Source: Zygaena filipendulae | Lineage: Eukaryota > Arthropoda > Insecta > Lepidoptera > Zygaenidae | DNA: 64,000 nt | Direction: 5' to 3' | Assembly (NCBI GenBank): GCA_907165275.2 | Contig: OU015673.1 | Coordinates: 8,087,001-8,151,000, forward strand | In this document: piece by piece, positions 27,201-39,200 of the stretch | Position numbering within the stretch: position 1 is the stretch's first letter | Layout of the letters: the number at the start of each line of letters is the position of its first letter | Position numbers and translations under genes: made by a program | The notes under the pieces: generated by a model | Databases searched by the model: none | What the model saw: the letters and a program-made list of their open reading frames with translations, nothing else | Told to the model about the DNA's origin: nothing

Positions 27201-30200
27201 ATCGCTCAGGGTACTTTCGTACAGTTGCCGAAACAGAATGATCAAAGACCGCTTGTCGCTTATGCCACGTACCCTGACCAAAACCTTCCAGGGGCTCTGT
27301 AGGCCCATGTTAGACGTCAATCTCTCCCCCAATACTATACGTAGGCAAAGTAAAGGCGAGGGCCTGTACTAAAAAAAATATAGCAGGCGCATAAACTATT
27401 GTAGGTAGGTACCAAGTGATACGGGTTGAAATCCCGCTTCAGGACAAAGATTTAAATGTGATATACCAAACAACCATACTTACATAATCTTATATAATAA
27501 AAATGAATCGCCAAATGTGTTGCTAAGCGCATAACTTATTGGATAATTGTTTTTTTTTTGTGTTCGTTATTGTCAGGACAAGGTTTATACAAAAGAAGTT
27601 TGGAGTTCCTGCGGGAATTCCGAAACTAATGCGGGTGAATCTCCAAAACGGTTGGACCAATATTGACGGGACTTTCATTGCTAATTAGCTGGTGTTATAA
27701 GGAATACATTAGGCTACTTTGGAGTTCCTGCGGGAATTCCGCAACTCACGCGTGTGAAACCGCGGGGCACAGCTAGTATGTGTATAAAAATAGAATTTAT
27801 TTCAGACTAGCCGTTCCCAGCAGTTTCACCGGCATTAAGTTCGGAGTTTCCGCGGGAACATCGGAATACAAAGTACTTACCTTTTGTCCTTCTCTGTAGG
27901 TACAACGTCAGGGGTGAAAACGTGTATGCAAAACTTCATGGCTATCGGTTGAGTAATCAAGGGTAACAAACTAACAAAATAATTGTCATTCATATTATAG
28001 TTAGGATTATTACCGCACCGTTTCACCCGTGTAAATTTGAGGAAAAAACTAAAATATATTCCACAGCTAAGGATCATTTTTTACCGTTTTACATTTTTTA
28101 TTGCTGCTCCGCTCCTATTGGTCTTAGCGTGATGATATATAGCCTATTTGTATTTGTATTTGTTAGCGGGCTGGTTTCCGCAACTCGACGTCTGAGCGCC
28201 TATTTTGCGTGTGGTGAGAATACATCTATTCATGCCAACCTAGCTCCTGCAGGAAGCCCAGCAACTTCCTAATGTCACCGAAGGCTTCCGGGAGCGACCT
28301 TGGTGTCCCTAGGTACTTAGCCCTGTATGGTGCCACTCCGTCGCATTCTAGCAACACATGAGCGGCAGTTTCGTCCGCCTCCATGCAAGCTCTGCAGAGG
28401 GGGCTGTCTGTAACATTTATATTGTATAAATGTTTGTTGTAAGGGCCATGGCCCGTGAGAGAACCCGTCACCATGCGGAGATCGGTTCTACTCAACCGTA
28501 GAAGACTGCGAGAGAGACGGGCGTCTGCTTTGGGTAAGACCGCTTTCGCCTGTCTGCAGTCGTTGAGCCTTGACCAGAGTCGGTCATGCTGCTGTTTAGT
28601 TCTCTGTCGTAGTTGCGTGCGGATCCAGCCGAACGGCAGGGGTGCTATGGGTTCTGGGCCAAAGACTATCGTGTCCGAACCCCTGCGGGCCAGCTCATCC
28701 GCCGCATCGTTCCCTCGAGAGTCACTATGGCCCTTTATCCTGTAACGTGGTGCTAACGCCCATGGAGGTAGTATGTTCTTTTTTTTCATCTAAATTCAAA
28801 ATTTATTTTTCTTGGGCGTCGGCGTTATTGTTTTGTTTCTTTTTCGGATTCTTTCACGCTGCGTAAAGCAACTACGCTGTGATTTGTCTTTTAAATAAAT
28901 TAAATGAATATATTATAATCTTAAATATCTGCAAGCTATAATATAATCAAAAACCTACAACTTAAATTACAAAAGGAAGCTGTTCACTAAACAGGTATTT
29001 AATAGTTTTATTTGTACATTATATTTTAATATTTGTAAGCCTTGATCCAGGTCTCATGTAATGTTTTTATATCACTCACTGGTCTTTTGTGATGTGGCGT
29101 GAGACCTGGATGGCTGTCGGCAGGAATTTCATGTTGACAAATGATTCCAGCTTCCTTCTTCGGATATCGAAATTCTTCAACCTATCTACAATCTTTACTT
29201 GAAAACTATCTGCTGCTGTTCCTGTTCCTTCTTCTTCCTGATCTTCGCATCCTGGCCGACGCCACTGCAGCTTCGGACTCTACGTCTACCACGGATCGCG
29301 AAGGCCAGTGATTGTTTTGTATATATTTAAACTTACTCTTAGATTCTGTACTGATTACACAAAATTATAAATTTATGAACCGTGTTTTTCTCACGACCCG
29401 TTTCATTGGCGCCCGATTGGTTAGTAATCAGTACAGAAAGACCTGGATTAGGGTATTTTTGTATATATTTTGTGTGTATCTATATAGGTTAGTTAATTAT
29501 AAGTTTGTAATTAGTTTAGTGCCGTTGTCTATAATATTTTGTCGTACCTACTATTTTTTGTATTTTAATTATTATGGATTTTGAAACTTTCAACTCGAAT
29601 CTTTTAAATAAGCGTGAACTTCAATATGAGGTCACGATCAGGGGTGTGGAACCTGCTGGTACTGTTGTTGAGTTGCGACGTCAGCTTTCTTCTTTAGTTA
29701 ATAATTTTGAATTAGGAGACTTAGTGTCTACTATTGACGTATGCGCGGACTGTGAGGAGGTGGAGAGGTCACTAAACTTTATTGATAATAAATTAATTTT
29801 ATTTGAAAGTACTGGTGACAAAAATTTAGTACCTAAAATTCAAACGTTTTTAATTCACCTTTACTATCGTTTACAAAGAATAGACGTCTCTGAGTCGGAC
29901 GATTTTTCAAAACTGTACGGTAATTTAGTTGAAAAATTTAGCGAATTAAAAAAGCGTTTTGATTGTAAATATAATCTATTAGAAAAACCATTGTCAACCT
30001 CGAGCTGTATTGATGACCAATCTAATGTGGTTGTTAGCGCATCCGATGGCAACATTATTGTCCATTGTGATAAAAATTTTGTTAGTGAGCTGCATAAGTT
30101 TACTTTTTGTGGCGAAGGTTGCCCGCGTTCTTTTATACAAAAGGTAGAGGAGTTTGCGTTTTCTAGGAACTTAACTACGGTGAAGCTTTACAATCAGGCC

Positions 30201-33200
30201 TTTGAATTATTTTCAGGCCCTGCTCTACATTGGTTTCGTAGTTATAAAGATACTTTATTAAACTGGGAAAATCTTAAAGTCAAATTATTTGAAGATTTCG
30301 ACATTATTGATTATGACTACAAACTATTACGTGAAATACAGGACCGGACTCAGGGCAAAGACGAATCTATTGTAATATACTTGGCTATAATGTCTTGTTT
30401 ATTTTCTAAATTAACATGTAAGTTGTCTGAAGAAGAACAACTTAAGATTCTTCTCAGAAATATTCGTCCTCAATATGACGTAATTGTTATGCAGAGTAGT
30501 ATAAAATGTATTGAAGATTTAAAATCTGTATGTAAAAAGTTCGAATTTCATTTAGATCGGTCAAAGAATTTCAAAGAGCCGCCATCAAAAAGTGATTCTT
30601 CAATAACTACTGAGTTTATTTACAAATCAAAGAATATTACTCGTACTTTTGTCTCATCTGTAGATAGTAGCGCTGTATTTTGTGTTCGTTGCAGGGTACA
30701 GGGCCATTCTTTAAGGCAATGTAAGGAGGAGCGTAGGTTAATTTGTTTTAAATGTGGGCTGGACGGTTATCGTTCTACAGAATGTCCTAATTGTAATAAA
30801 AATTCTAAAAATGTAAATAAACCTGTTTCGAATCAAAAAAACTAATTGGTGAGAATCAAAGTTGTCATGTAAATAATAATAATAAATTTTCTGAAAAAGA
30901 ATGGAGTGACTGGCTTTCGTATTTAAAGCTATTTACTTCAACATATAATACATCTTTGATTCTTAATAATAATAATCAGTTGGACAACGAACGTCCTTAT
31001 GTAAATATCTGTGTAAATAATTTGATTTTATGTGGTTTATTAGATAGTGGTAGTTCTGTAACTATATTGGGAAATAATTCTCATCATTTATTTCTCAAAC
31101 AGGGTTACAAATTGGACCAAAAACTTAGGATTAGGGTAAAGACCGCTAGTGGTCAAGATGTTTTTTCTTTAGGTGTCATTAACTTGCCAGTTAATTTTAA
31201 TGGTCTTGTACATAAAATTACTTTCCATATTATTCCTGATATTGAATATTATTTAATTCTTGGTATCGACTTCTGGAAATCTTTCAATCTTTTGCCTTCT
31301 TGTATAAAAAATGTAAATTTAGTAAAACCTTCTGCCTGTATTTCTTCTCTAGGTGATAATTTTAAGCATGTTTTGCCTTTTAATGATTTGTCTTTGGAGA
31401 ATCAAAATCGGGCTATGTCTATAATATCACAATTTCGTGATATTTCGACTGAAGTACGACCCTTAGGGAGAACTAATTTGGTTACTCATCGTATTGACAC
31501 TGGGGATCATGAACCGATTAGGCAACGGTGTTATAGGCTGTCGCCTGAAAAACAGCGTATTTTAATAGAAGAAGTAGATACTATGCTACAGCTAGATGTG
31601 ATAGAGCCTTGTGAAAGTCCATGGTTAAGTCCCGTACTTATCACTCCTAAAAAGGACGGCAAATGGAGATTTTGTTTGGATAGTAGAAAATTGAATTCTA
31701 TTACTAAGAAAGATGCATATAAATTACCCTTTATTACTGAAATACTTGATAGCTTACGTGATGCAAAGTTCTTATCTAGTGTTGATATTGCAAAAGCATT
31801 TTGGGAAATTCCACTTGCGGAGGAGGATAGAAACAAGACTGCGTTCTACGTACCGGGTCGTGGTATGTTTAGATTTAAAGTCACACCTTTTGGCTTAACA
31901 AACGCCCCGGCTACGCAGCAACGATTCATGGATTTATTGTTTACTCCGGAGTTTGAGAATCGGGTTTTCTGGTATCTTGATGATATTATTGTAATTTCAA
32001 ATGATTTTGATGATCATATCTCTCTTTTATCGCGGGTTTTAGATAGATTAAAATACGCAAATATAACTATTAATTTTGAAAAGTCGTGTTTCTTCAGACA
32101 GGAGCTGAAATACTTAGGCTATATTGTTGATCAGAAGGGTCTTCGTACTGATCCTGATAAGGTCAAAGCCATTCTTGACATTCCAGTACCTACCACTAGG
32201 CGAGAACTTAAAAAGTTCTTAGGTACTGCTAGTTGGTACAGACGTTTTGTTCCAAATTTTAGTACTCTTTCTGGCCCTCTGAATGCGCTTACGTCTAATG
32301 GTAAAAAAGCTCCATCTTTTAAATGGACTTCGGAAGCTGATGTCGCATTTACTAAACTTAAGCAGGCCTTAGTAGATACACCGGTCCTGGCGTGTCCTGA
32401 TTTTTCACGCCCATTTTTCGTCCATTGCGATGCATCAAATTTTGGTATTGGTGCAATGCTAACGCAAGAGATTGATGGCAACGAAAAACCAGTGGCTTAT
32501 TTTAGTCGTTCTTTATCGAAACAACAGAGAAACTATTCCATTACTGAGCGAGAATTGTTAAGTGTCATCCTTTCTCTAGAGCACTGGCGTTGCTATTTGG
32601 ATAATGGTTCTCAGTTCACTATTTATACTGACCATGCTGCTTTACAATGGTTCCTAAATCTTGACAATCCGTCTGGTAGACTAGCACGGTGGACTATTCG
32701 ACTATCAGCATTCAATTTTGTTATTAAGCATAAGAAGGGCAAAGAACATGTGGTACCAGATGTTTTGTCTCGTTCCGTTAATGTAGATGCAATTGATTCT
32801 GCATCAAATGATGACTGGTATAATAAAACGTATAGGAGTTGTGAGGAAAACCAAGGCAATTTAGCTAATTTTAAAATTATTAATGGTAACCTGTATAAAT
32901 TTATATCTACAAAATCTTTACTAACATCTGAATATGATTGGAAATTGGTTATTCCACAGGAAAAACGTAACGATATTATAAAGGCCAATCATTCGGAACC
33001 TACAGCTGGTCACTTTGGTGTACATAAAACTTTTAAAAAGATATCTTTACGTTACTTTTGGCCGGGTTTGTATAATAGCATTTGTAAATATATATCTCTT
33101 TGTGAAGTTTGTAAATCTTATAAATACCAAAATCACGCGACTTTGGGTGTTATGGGTCAACCAAAAGTTTGCTGTAGACCTTTTCAATGCCTGTCTATTG

Positions 33201-36200
33201 ATTTGGTTGGTCCGTTGCCCATGTCTAGAAAATTAAATAGGTTTATGTTGGTGGTAAACTGTTGTTTTTCTAAATATTGTTTGTTGTTTCCCATAAAACG
33301 GGCAACAACAAATATAATTTACAAAATTTTAGAAGAATATGTATTTTTAGTTTACGGTATACCACAAACTTTAATTATGGACAACGGTACTCAATTTATT
33401 AGTAACCAACTTCAGGAACTTTTTGATAGGTACAAAATTCCACAGGTCCACTTTGTACCTAAATATTGTCCGCAGGTAAATTCAGTAGAACGATATAATC
33501 GTACAATTATAACGGCTGTTTCTACTTTTATAGAAAATGATCATCGATCTTGGGACTTAAACTTGCCTAAAATTCAATTTGCCATCAACTCATCTGTTAA
33601 TGAGGTGACTGGTTATACACCTGCATTTTTGGTTTTTGGCAGAGAGCTTGTTTCTTGTGGCTCAATATATGGGAATGAGAGTGATGGCATTGATAACTAT
33701 GATGATGTCGTTTTTGCTCCTCGTGATGAGTATGCTGATAATATTGGTTATCTTGTACCTGTGCTGGATAGTGTTCAAACCAAAATTTGGCATGCTCATA
33801 ACAAAAATTGTAAATATTATAATTTAAGACGTAAAAGTCATGAGTTTAATGTAGGAGATATTGTTTGGCGTCGTAATTATCAGTTAAGTGATGCTGGTAA
33901 ATACTTTAGTGCAAAACTAGCTCCAAAGTTTATAAAATGTACAGTTTTAAATAAGTTTTCTCCTTTAGTGTATGAATTAGGTGATCTTAATGGCCACTTA
34001 TTGGGTAGATGACACATTAAAGATATTAAATTGTAGTTATCTTTTCTGTATATTTTTCTCTATTTTTATATTTCTCTTCTTATTTTGTGCATACTATAAA
34101 CTTTTGGAATTTTACTTCGCTTCCTCTTGTAAAATTCTCCGGGGCGAGCGGGGTACTGTAACGTGGTGCTAACGCCCATGGAGGTAGTATGTTCTTTTTT
34201 TTCATCTAAATTCAAAATTTATTTTTCTTGGGCGTCGGCGTTATTGTTTTGTTTCTTTTTCGGATTCTTTCACGCTGCGTAAAGCAACTACGCTGTGATT
34301 TGTCTTTTAAATAAATTAAATGAATATATTATAATCTTAAATATCTGCAAGCTATAATATAATCAAAAACCTACAACTTAAATTACAAAAGGAAGCTGTT
34401 CACTAAACAGGTATTTAATAGTTTTATTTGTACATTATATTTTAATATTTGTAAGCCTTGATCCAGGTCTCATGTAATGTTTTTATATCACTCACTGGTC
34501 TTTTGTGATGTGGCGTGAGACCTGGATGGCTGTCGGCAGGAATTTCATGTTGACAAATGATTCCAGCTTCCTTCTTCGGATATCGAAATTCTTCAACCTA
34601 TCTACAATCTTTACTTGAAAACTATCTGCTGCTGTTCCTGTTCCTTCTTCTTCCTGATCTTCGCATCCTGGCCGACGCCACTGCAGCTTCGGACTCTACG
34701 TCTACCACGGATCGCGAAGGCCAGTGATTGTTTTGTATATATTTAAACTTACTCTTAGATTCTGTACTGATTACACAAAATTATAAATTTATGAACCGTG
34801 TTTTTCTCACGACCCGTTTCATTGAATCGGGCGCCAATGAAACGGGTCGTGAGAAAAACACGGTTCATAAATTTATAATTTTGTGTAATCAGTACAGAAT
34901 CTAAGAGTAAGTTTAAATATATACAAAACAATCACTGGCCTTCGCGATCCGTGGTAGACGTAGAGTCCGAAACTGCAGTGGCGTCGGCCAGGATGCGAAG
35001 ATCATGAGGAAGAAGGAACAGGAACAGAAGAAGATCCAGTTTTCAAGTAAAGATTGTAGATAGGTTGAAGAAAGTAGTTGCGATATCCGAAGAAGGAAGC
35101 TGGAATCATTTGTCAACATGAAATTCCTGCCGACAGCCATCCAGGTCTCACGCCACATCACAAAAGACCAGTGAGTGATATAAAAATATTACATGAGACC
35201 TGGATCAAGGCTTACAAATATTAAAATATAATGTACAAATAAAACTATTAAATACCTGTTTAGTGAACAGCTTCCTTTTGTAATTTAAGTTGTAGATTTT
35301 TTATTATATTATAGCTTGCAGATATTAAGGATTATAATATATTCATTTAATTTATTTAAAAGACAAATCACAGCGTAGTTGCTTTATGCAGCGTGAAAGA
35401 ATCCGAAAAGGTAAACAAAACAATAACGCCGACGCCCAAGAAAAATAAATTTTGAATTTAGATGAAAAAAAGAACGTACTACCTCCATGGGCGTTAGCAC
35501 CACGTTACAGTACCCCGCTCGCCCCGGAGAATTTTACAAGAGGAAGCGAAGTAAAATTCGAAAGTTTATAGTATGCACAAAATAAGAAGAGGAAAATAAA
35601 TATAACAATAGAGAGATAAAATGTACGCAAAAGAAAACTACAATTTAATATCTTTAATGTGCCATCTACCCAATGAGTGGCCATTAAGATCACCTAATTC
35701 ATACACTAAAGGAGAAAACTTATTTAAAACTGTACATTTTATAAACTTTGGAGCTAGTTTTGTACTAAAGTATTTACCAGCATCACTTAACTGATAATTA
35801 CGACGCCAAACAATATCTCCTACATTAAATTCATGACTTTTACGTCTTAAATTATAATATTTACAATTTTTGTTATGAGCATGCCAAATTTTGGTTTGAA
35901 CACTATCCAGCACAGGTGCAAGATAACCAATATTATCAGCATACTCATCACGAGGAGCAAAAACGACATCATCATAGTTATCAATGCCATCACCCTCATT
36001 CCCATATATTGAGCCACAAGAAACAAGCTCTCTGCCAAAAACCAAAAATGCAGGTGTATAACCAGTCACCTCATTAACAGATGAGTTGATGGCAAATTGA
36101 ATTTTAGGCAAGTTTAAGTCCCAAGATCGATGATCATTTTCTATAAAAGTAGAAACAGCCGTTATAATTGTACGATTATATCGTTCTACTGAATTTACCT

Positions 36201-39200
36201 GCGGACAATATTTAGGTACAAAGTGGACCTGTGGAATTTTGTACCTATCAAAAAGTTCCTGAAGTTGGTTACTAATAAATTGAGTACCGTTGTCCATAAT
36301 TAAAGTTTGTGGTATACCGTAAACTAAAAATACATATTCTTCTAAAATTTTGTAAATTATATTTGTTGTTGCCCGTTTTATGGGAAACAACAAACAATAT
36401 TTAGAAAAACAACAGTTTACCACCAACATAAACCTATTTAATTTTCTAGACATGGGCAACGGACCAACCAAATCAATAGACAGGCATTGAAAAGGTCTAC
36501 AGCAAACTTTTGGTTGACGGTCGTGAGAAAAACACGGTTCAATCCATTGCAGGGTGATGTAGTTGTTGTTGTCACATACCTCTGTCAATGCTTGGTGACA
36601 CTCGTGTATAAGGCTCGAGGTAATTGTATGATTCCCAAGAGCCTGCAATACTGACATGCTGTCTGAAAGGATGCGTATTGAGTGATTCGCGATCTTCCTC
36701 GACGCAATTGTCTTTGCTGCCAAAATGATGCCCACACACTCAGCCTGAAAGACGGTGTTGTTGGCACCCAAAGGCATCGATATGCTAATATTCAGGTCCT
36801 CCGAGAAGGTTCCGGAGCCGGTACCTGTGTTAGTTTTTGAGCCATCTGTGAAGATTCTAAGCTCCTCAAGCTTAGGGCCCTCACCACCTTCCTCAGACAG
36901 CTGAATTTTGAATTTCTTGTCAAAGACATGTTGTATCGGAATCCTATCGTTCACCGCGCCAATGAGCGGTATATCCTTTGTGGCCTTATCAAGGATTTTC
37001 GTGTGAGGAACTCCGATGTTCCTCCAAAGATTGAGGGACCTCAGGCGAGCTGCCGAGATAGCTGCCTCCTGCTGAATAAAGAGGTGTAGCGGAGGAAGAC
37101 CCAGCATCAGTTCCAGAGCTGCTGTAGAAGTTGTCCTCATGCAGCCTGTTATCGCCATGCATGCCAATCTTTGGAAGCGTTGCAGTTTGGTTACTGTTGT
37201 GGTTAGTTCGGTGCGTGGCCACCAGGTTACTGCACCGTAGCTGATCGTTGGTCTTAATACCGTTGTATAAAGCCATGAGGTAATCTTGGGGGATAATCCC
37301 CATTTCTTACCTAACATTCTACGGCACTGCCAAAATACAATGCTGGCTTTGTTAAGTATATGCTCTATATGATTACTCCAGTTCAACTTGTTGTCAAGTT
37401 TAAGTCCCAAGTACTTGACCTCAGTTGATAACTGTAGTTCTGTTGTGAACAGTCTAGGCAAGCTAAATGTGCCCAGATCACGCTTATTAGTGAACATTAC
37501 TAGTTCTGTTTTCCTCGGATTTACCGACAGTTTATAATCTGTACACCAATGTTCCACGAGTCGAAGCGCCGCCTGTGTAACATCGCAGACCGTGCTGGCG
37601 AAGTTACCCGTCACTAAGATCGCGAGATCATCGGCGTACCCGATTGTGTAGAAATGGTTATTTATTGTGTAGAATATTCCACAGCTAAGGATCATTTTTT
37701 ACCGTTTTACATTTTTTATTGCTGCTCCGCTCCTATTGGTCTTAGCGTGATGATATATAGCCTATAGCCTTCTTCAATAAATGGGCTATGTAACACAGAA
37801 AGAATTTTTCAAATCGGACCAGTAGTTCCTGAGATTAGCGCGTTGAAGCAAACAAACTCATCAGCATTATAATATTAGTATAGACACAGATAATATAATA
37901 CTATACTAGGTAGGTATAGATATACAAACCTTGTCAATTCAATGGAGTGGTTGAAAACTACGAAAGAAGTCCCACCGTAAATAATATACTTTATTTGGCT
38001 ATTCTTAGAGGTATGAAAATCAAAATGGGCATGTTGACTAATTTTTATTTTTTAGTCCGTCTTGTAGATTATTAAAAAATATTGGACACGTATTTTTTCT
38101 TTTTTTACGTAATCAAAAAATAACGGCGATATATTGAGCTGAAATTTCGCGTGACGTCACTATTCTGACAGTTTGTATGGCGGTTTTAGCGGTTAGTGAC
38201 GTCACGGCCCCCTCACCCTAAACTTTAATGCGCTTTATCTCTGTATATTTTAGTAGTAAATCAATGATATTTTAATTTATTTGAAAAAGCAAAAAATACG
38301 TGTCTATTGTTTTTTTTTTTCTAACTGACGGACTAATTAGAATTTTGATTTACAAAAGTAGTCCACATCCCCATTCTAATTAGTCCGTCAGTTAGAAAAT
38401 AAAAAAAATAGTAGACACGTATTTTTGGCTTATTCAAATTAATGAAAATAAACATAGATAAAGCGCATTAAAGTTTAGGGTGGGGGACTCGTGACGTCAA
38501 TATTCAGTATAAGCTCCGTACAAACTGCACCGGGTTGTGACTTGTGACGTCACGCGAAATTTCAACTCAATGTATCGCCGTTATTTTTTTGATTACATAA
38601 AAAATAAAAAATACTTGTCCAATGTTTTTTTACTAATCTGCAGGACGGACTAAAAAAAAATTTAGTCAAGTAGCCAATTTCTCCAGCGAACCAATTCCAC
38701 GAAATCGGTAGTTTACATCCTACACATATTACAACTTTAGACGATCCTACTATTACATATTATAAATGTGAAAGTGTGGATGTTTGGATGTTTGTTACTC
38801 AATCACGCAAAAACGACTGACCGGATTTGGATGAAATTCGGCATTCAGGTATACAGAGAAGGACATATCTAGGGTACTTTTTATCCCGGAATTCCCGCGG
38901 GAACTCCGAAATTACCGCGGGTGAAACCGCGGGGCACGGCTAGTAAACTATAAAATTCAAAAACCGCTGAAACCGCGCAGCAGTTTCATCACCAATCGTG
39001 ATTTACGATTTTCAATTTTTACGAGTTCCAATTCATTTGATATTTATCATTCCGGCTTGTATCTCGAATGTTGCGGTTCTAATTTGAACTTTATCATTTG
39101 TTGAAATATAGTAGAGAATCGCTTGCGTTACAAAGTTAACCCTTAACAGTCGCATCTGCTCATAGCACTGGGAGTTCCGAAGTGTCTAATTAGAGAAAAT

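Larger units (their letters stand above)
28741..36541 (+). mobile_element. Gypsy-type LTR retrotransposon plus inverted partial copy, single ATCC target duplication
   Basis: ATCC at 28737-28740 and 36542-36545 bracket the whole 7.8-kb block, which starts TGTAACG and ends GGTTCA. The forward element is LTR 28741-29405, gag, pol, LTR 34157-34821. From about 34825 an inverted piece follows: primer site, LTR (34838-35509) and the integrase end of pol up to 36517, closed by 24 bp of LTR end (36518-36541). There is no env-like frame. Confidence 0.88.
28148..37673 (-). mobile_element. 5'-truncated non-LTR retrotransposon with RNase H, split by a Gypsy element
   Basis: The own sequence is 37673-36546 plus 28740-28148 (about 1.7 kb). 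It encodes the end of a reverse transcriptase (YADDLAI motif at the very start), a long RT C-terminal part and an RNase H domain. The 3' end on the minus strand is an AACAAATACAAATACAAATA tail, and 92-bp duplications flank it. RNase H after RT points to the I/LOA-like group of LINEs (inference). It was interrupted later by the LTR element at 28741-36541. Confidence 0.85.

Noticed and set aside
27033..27332. 99-codon minus-strand frame
   Set aside because: Plausible composition, but no family recognised and no support; could be old transposon DNA.
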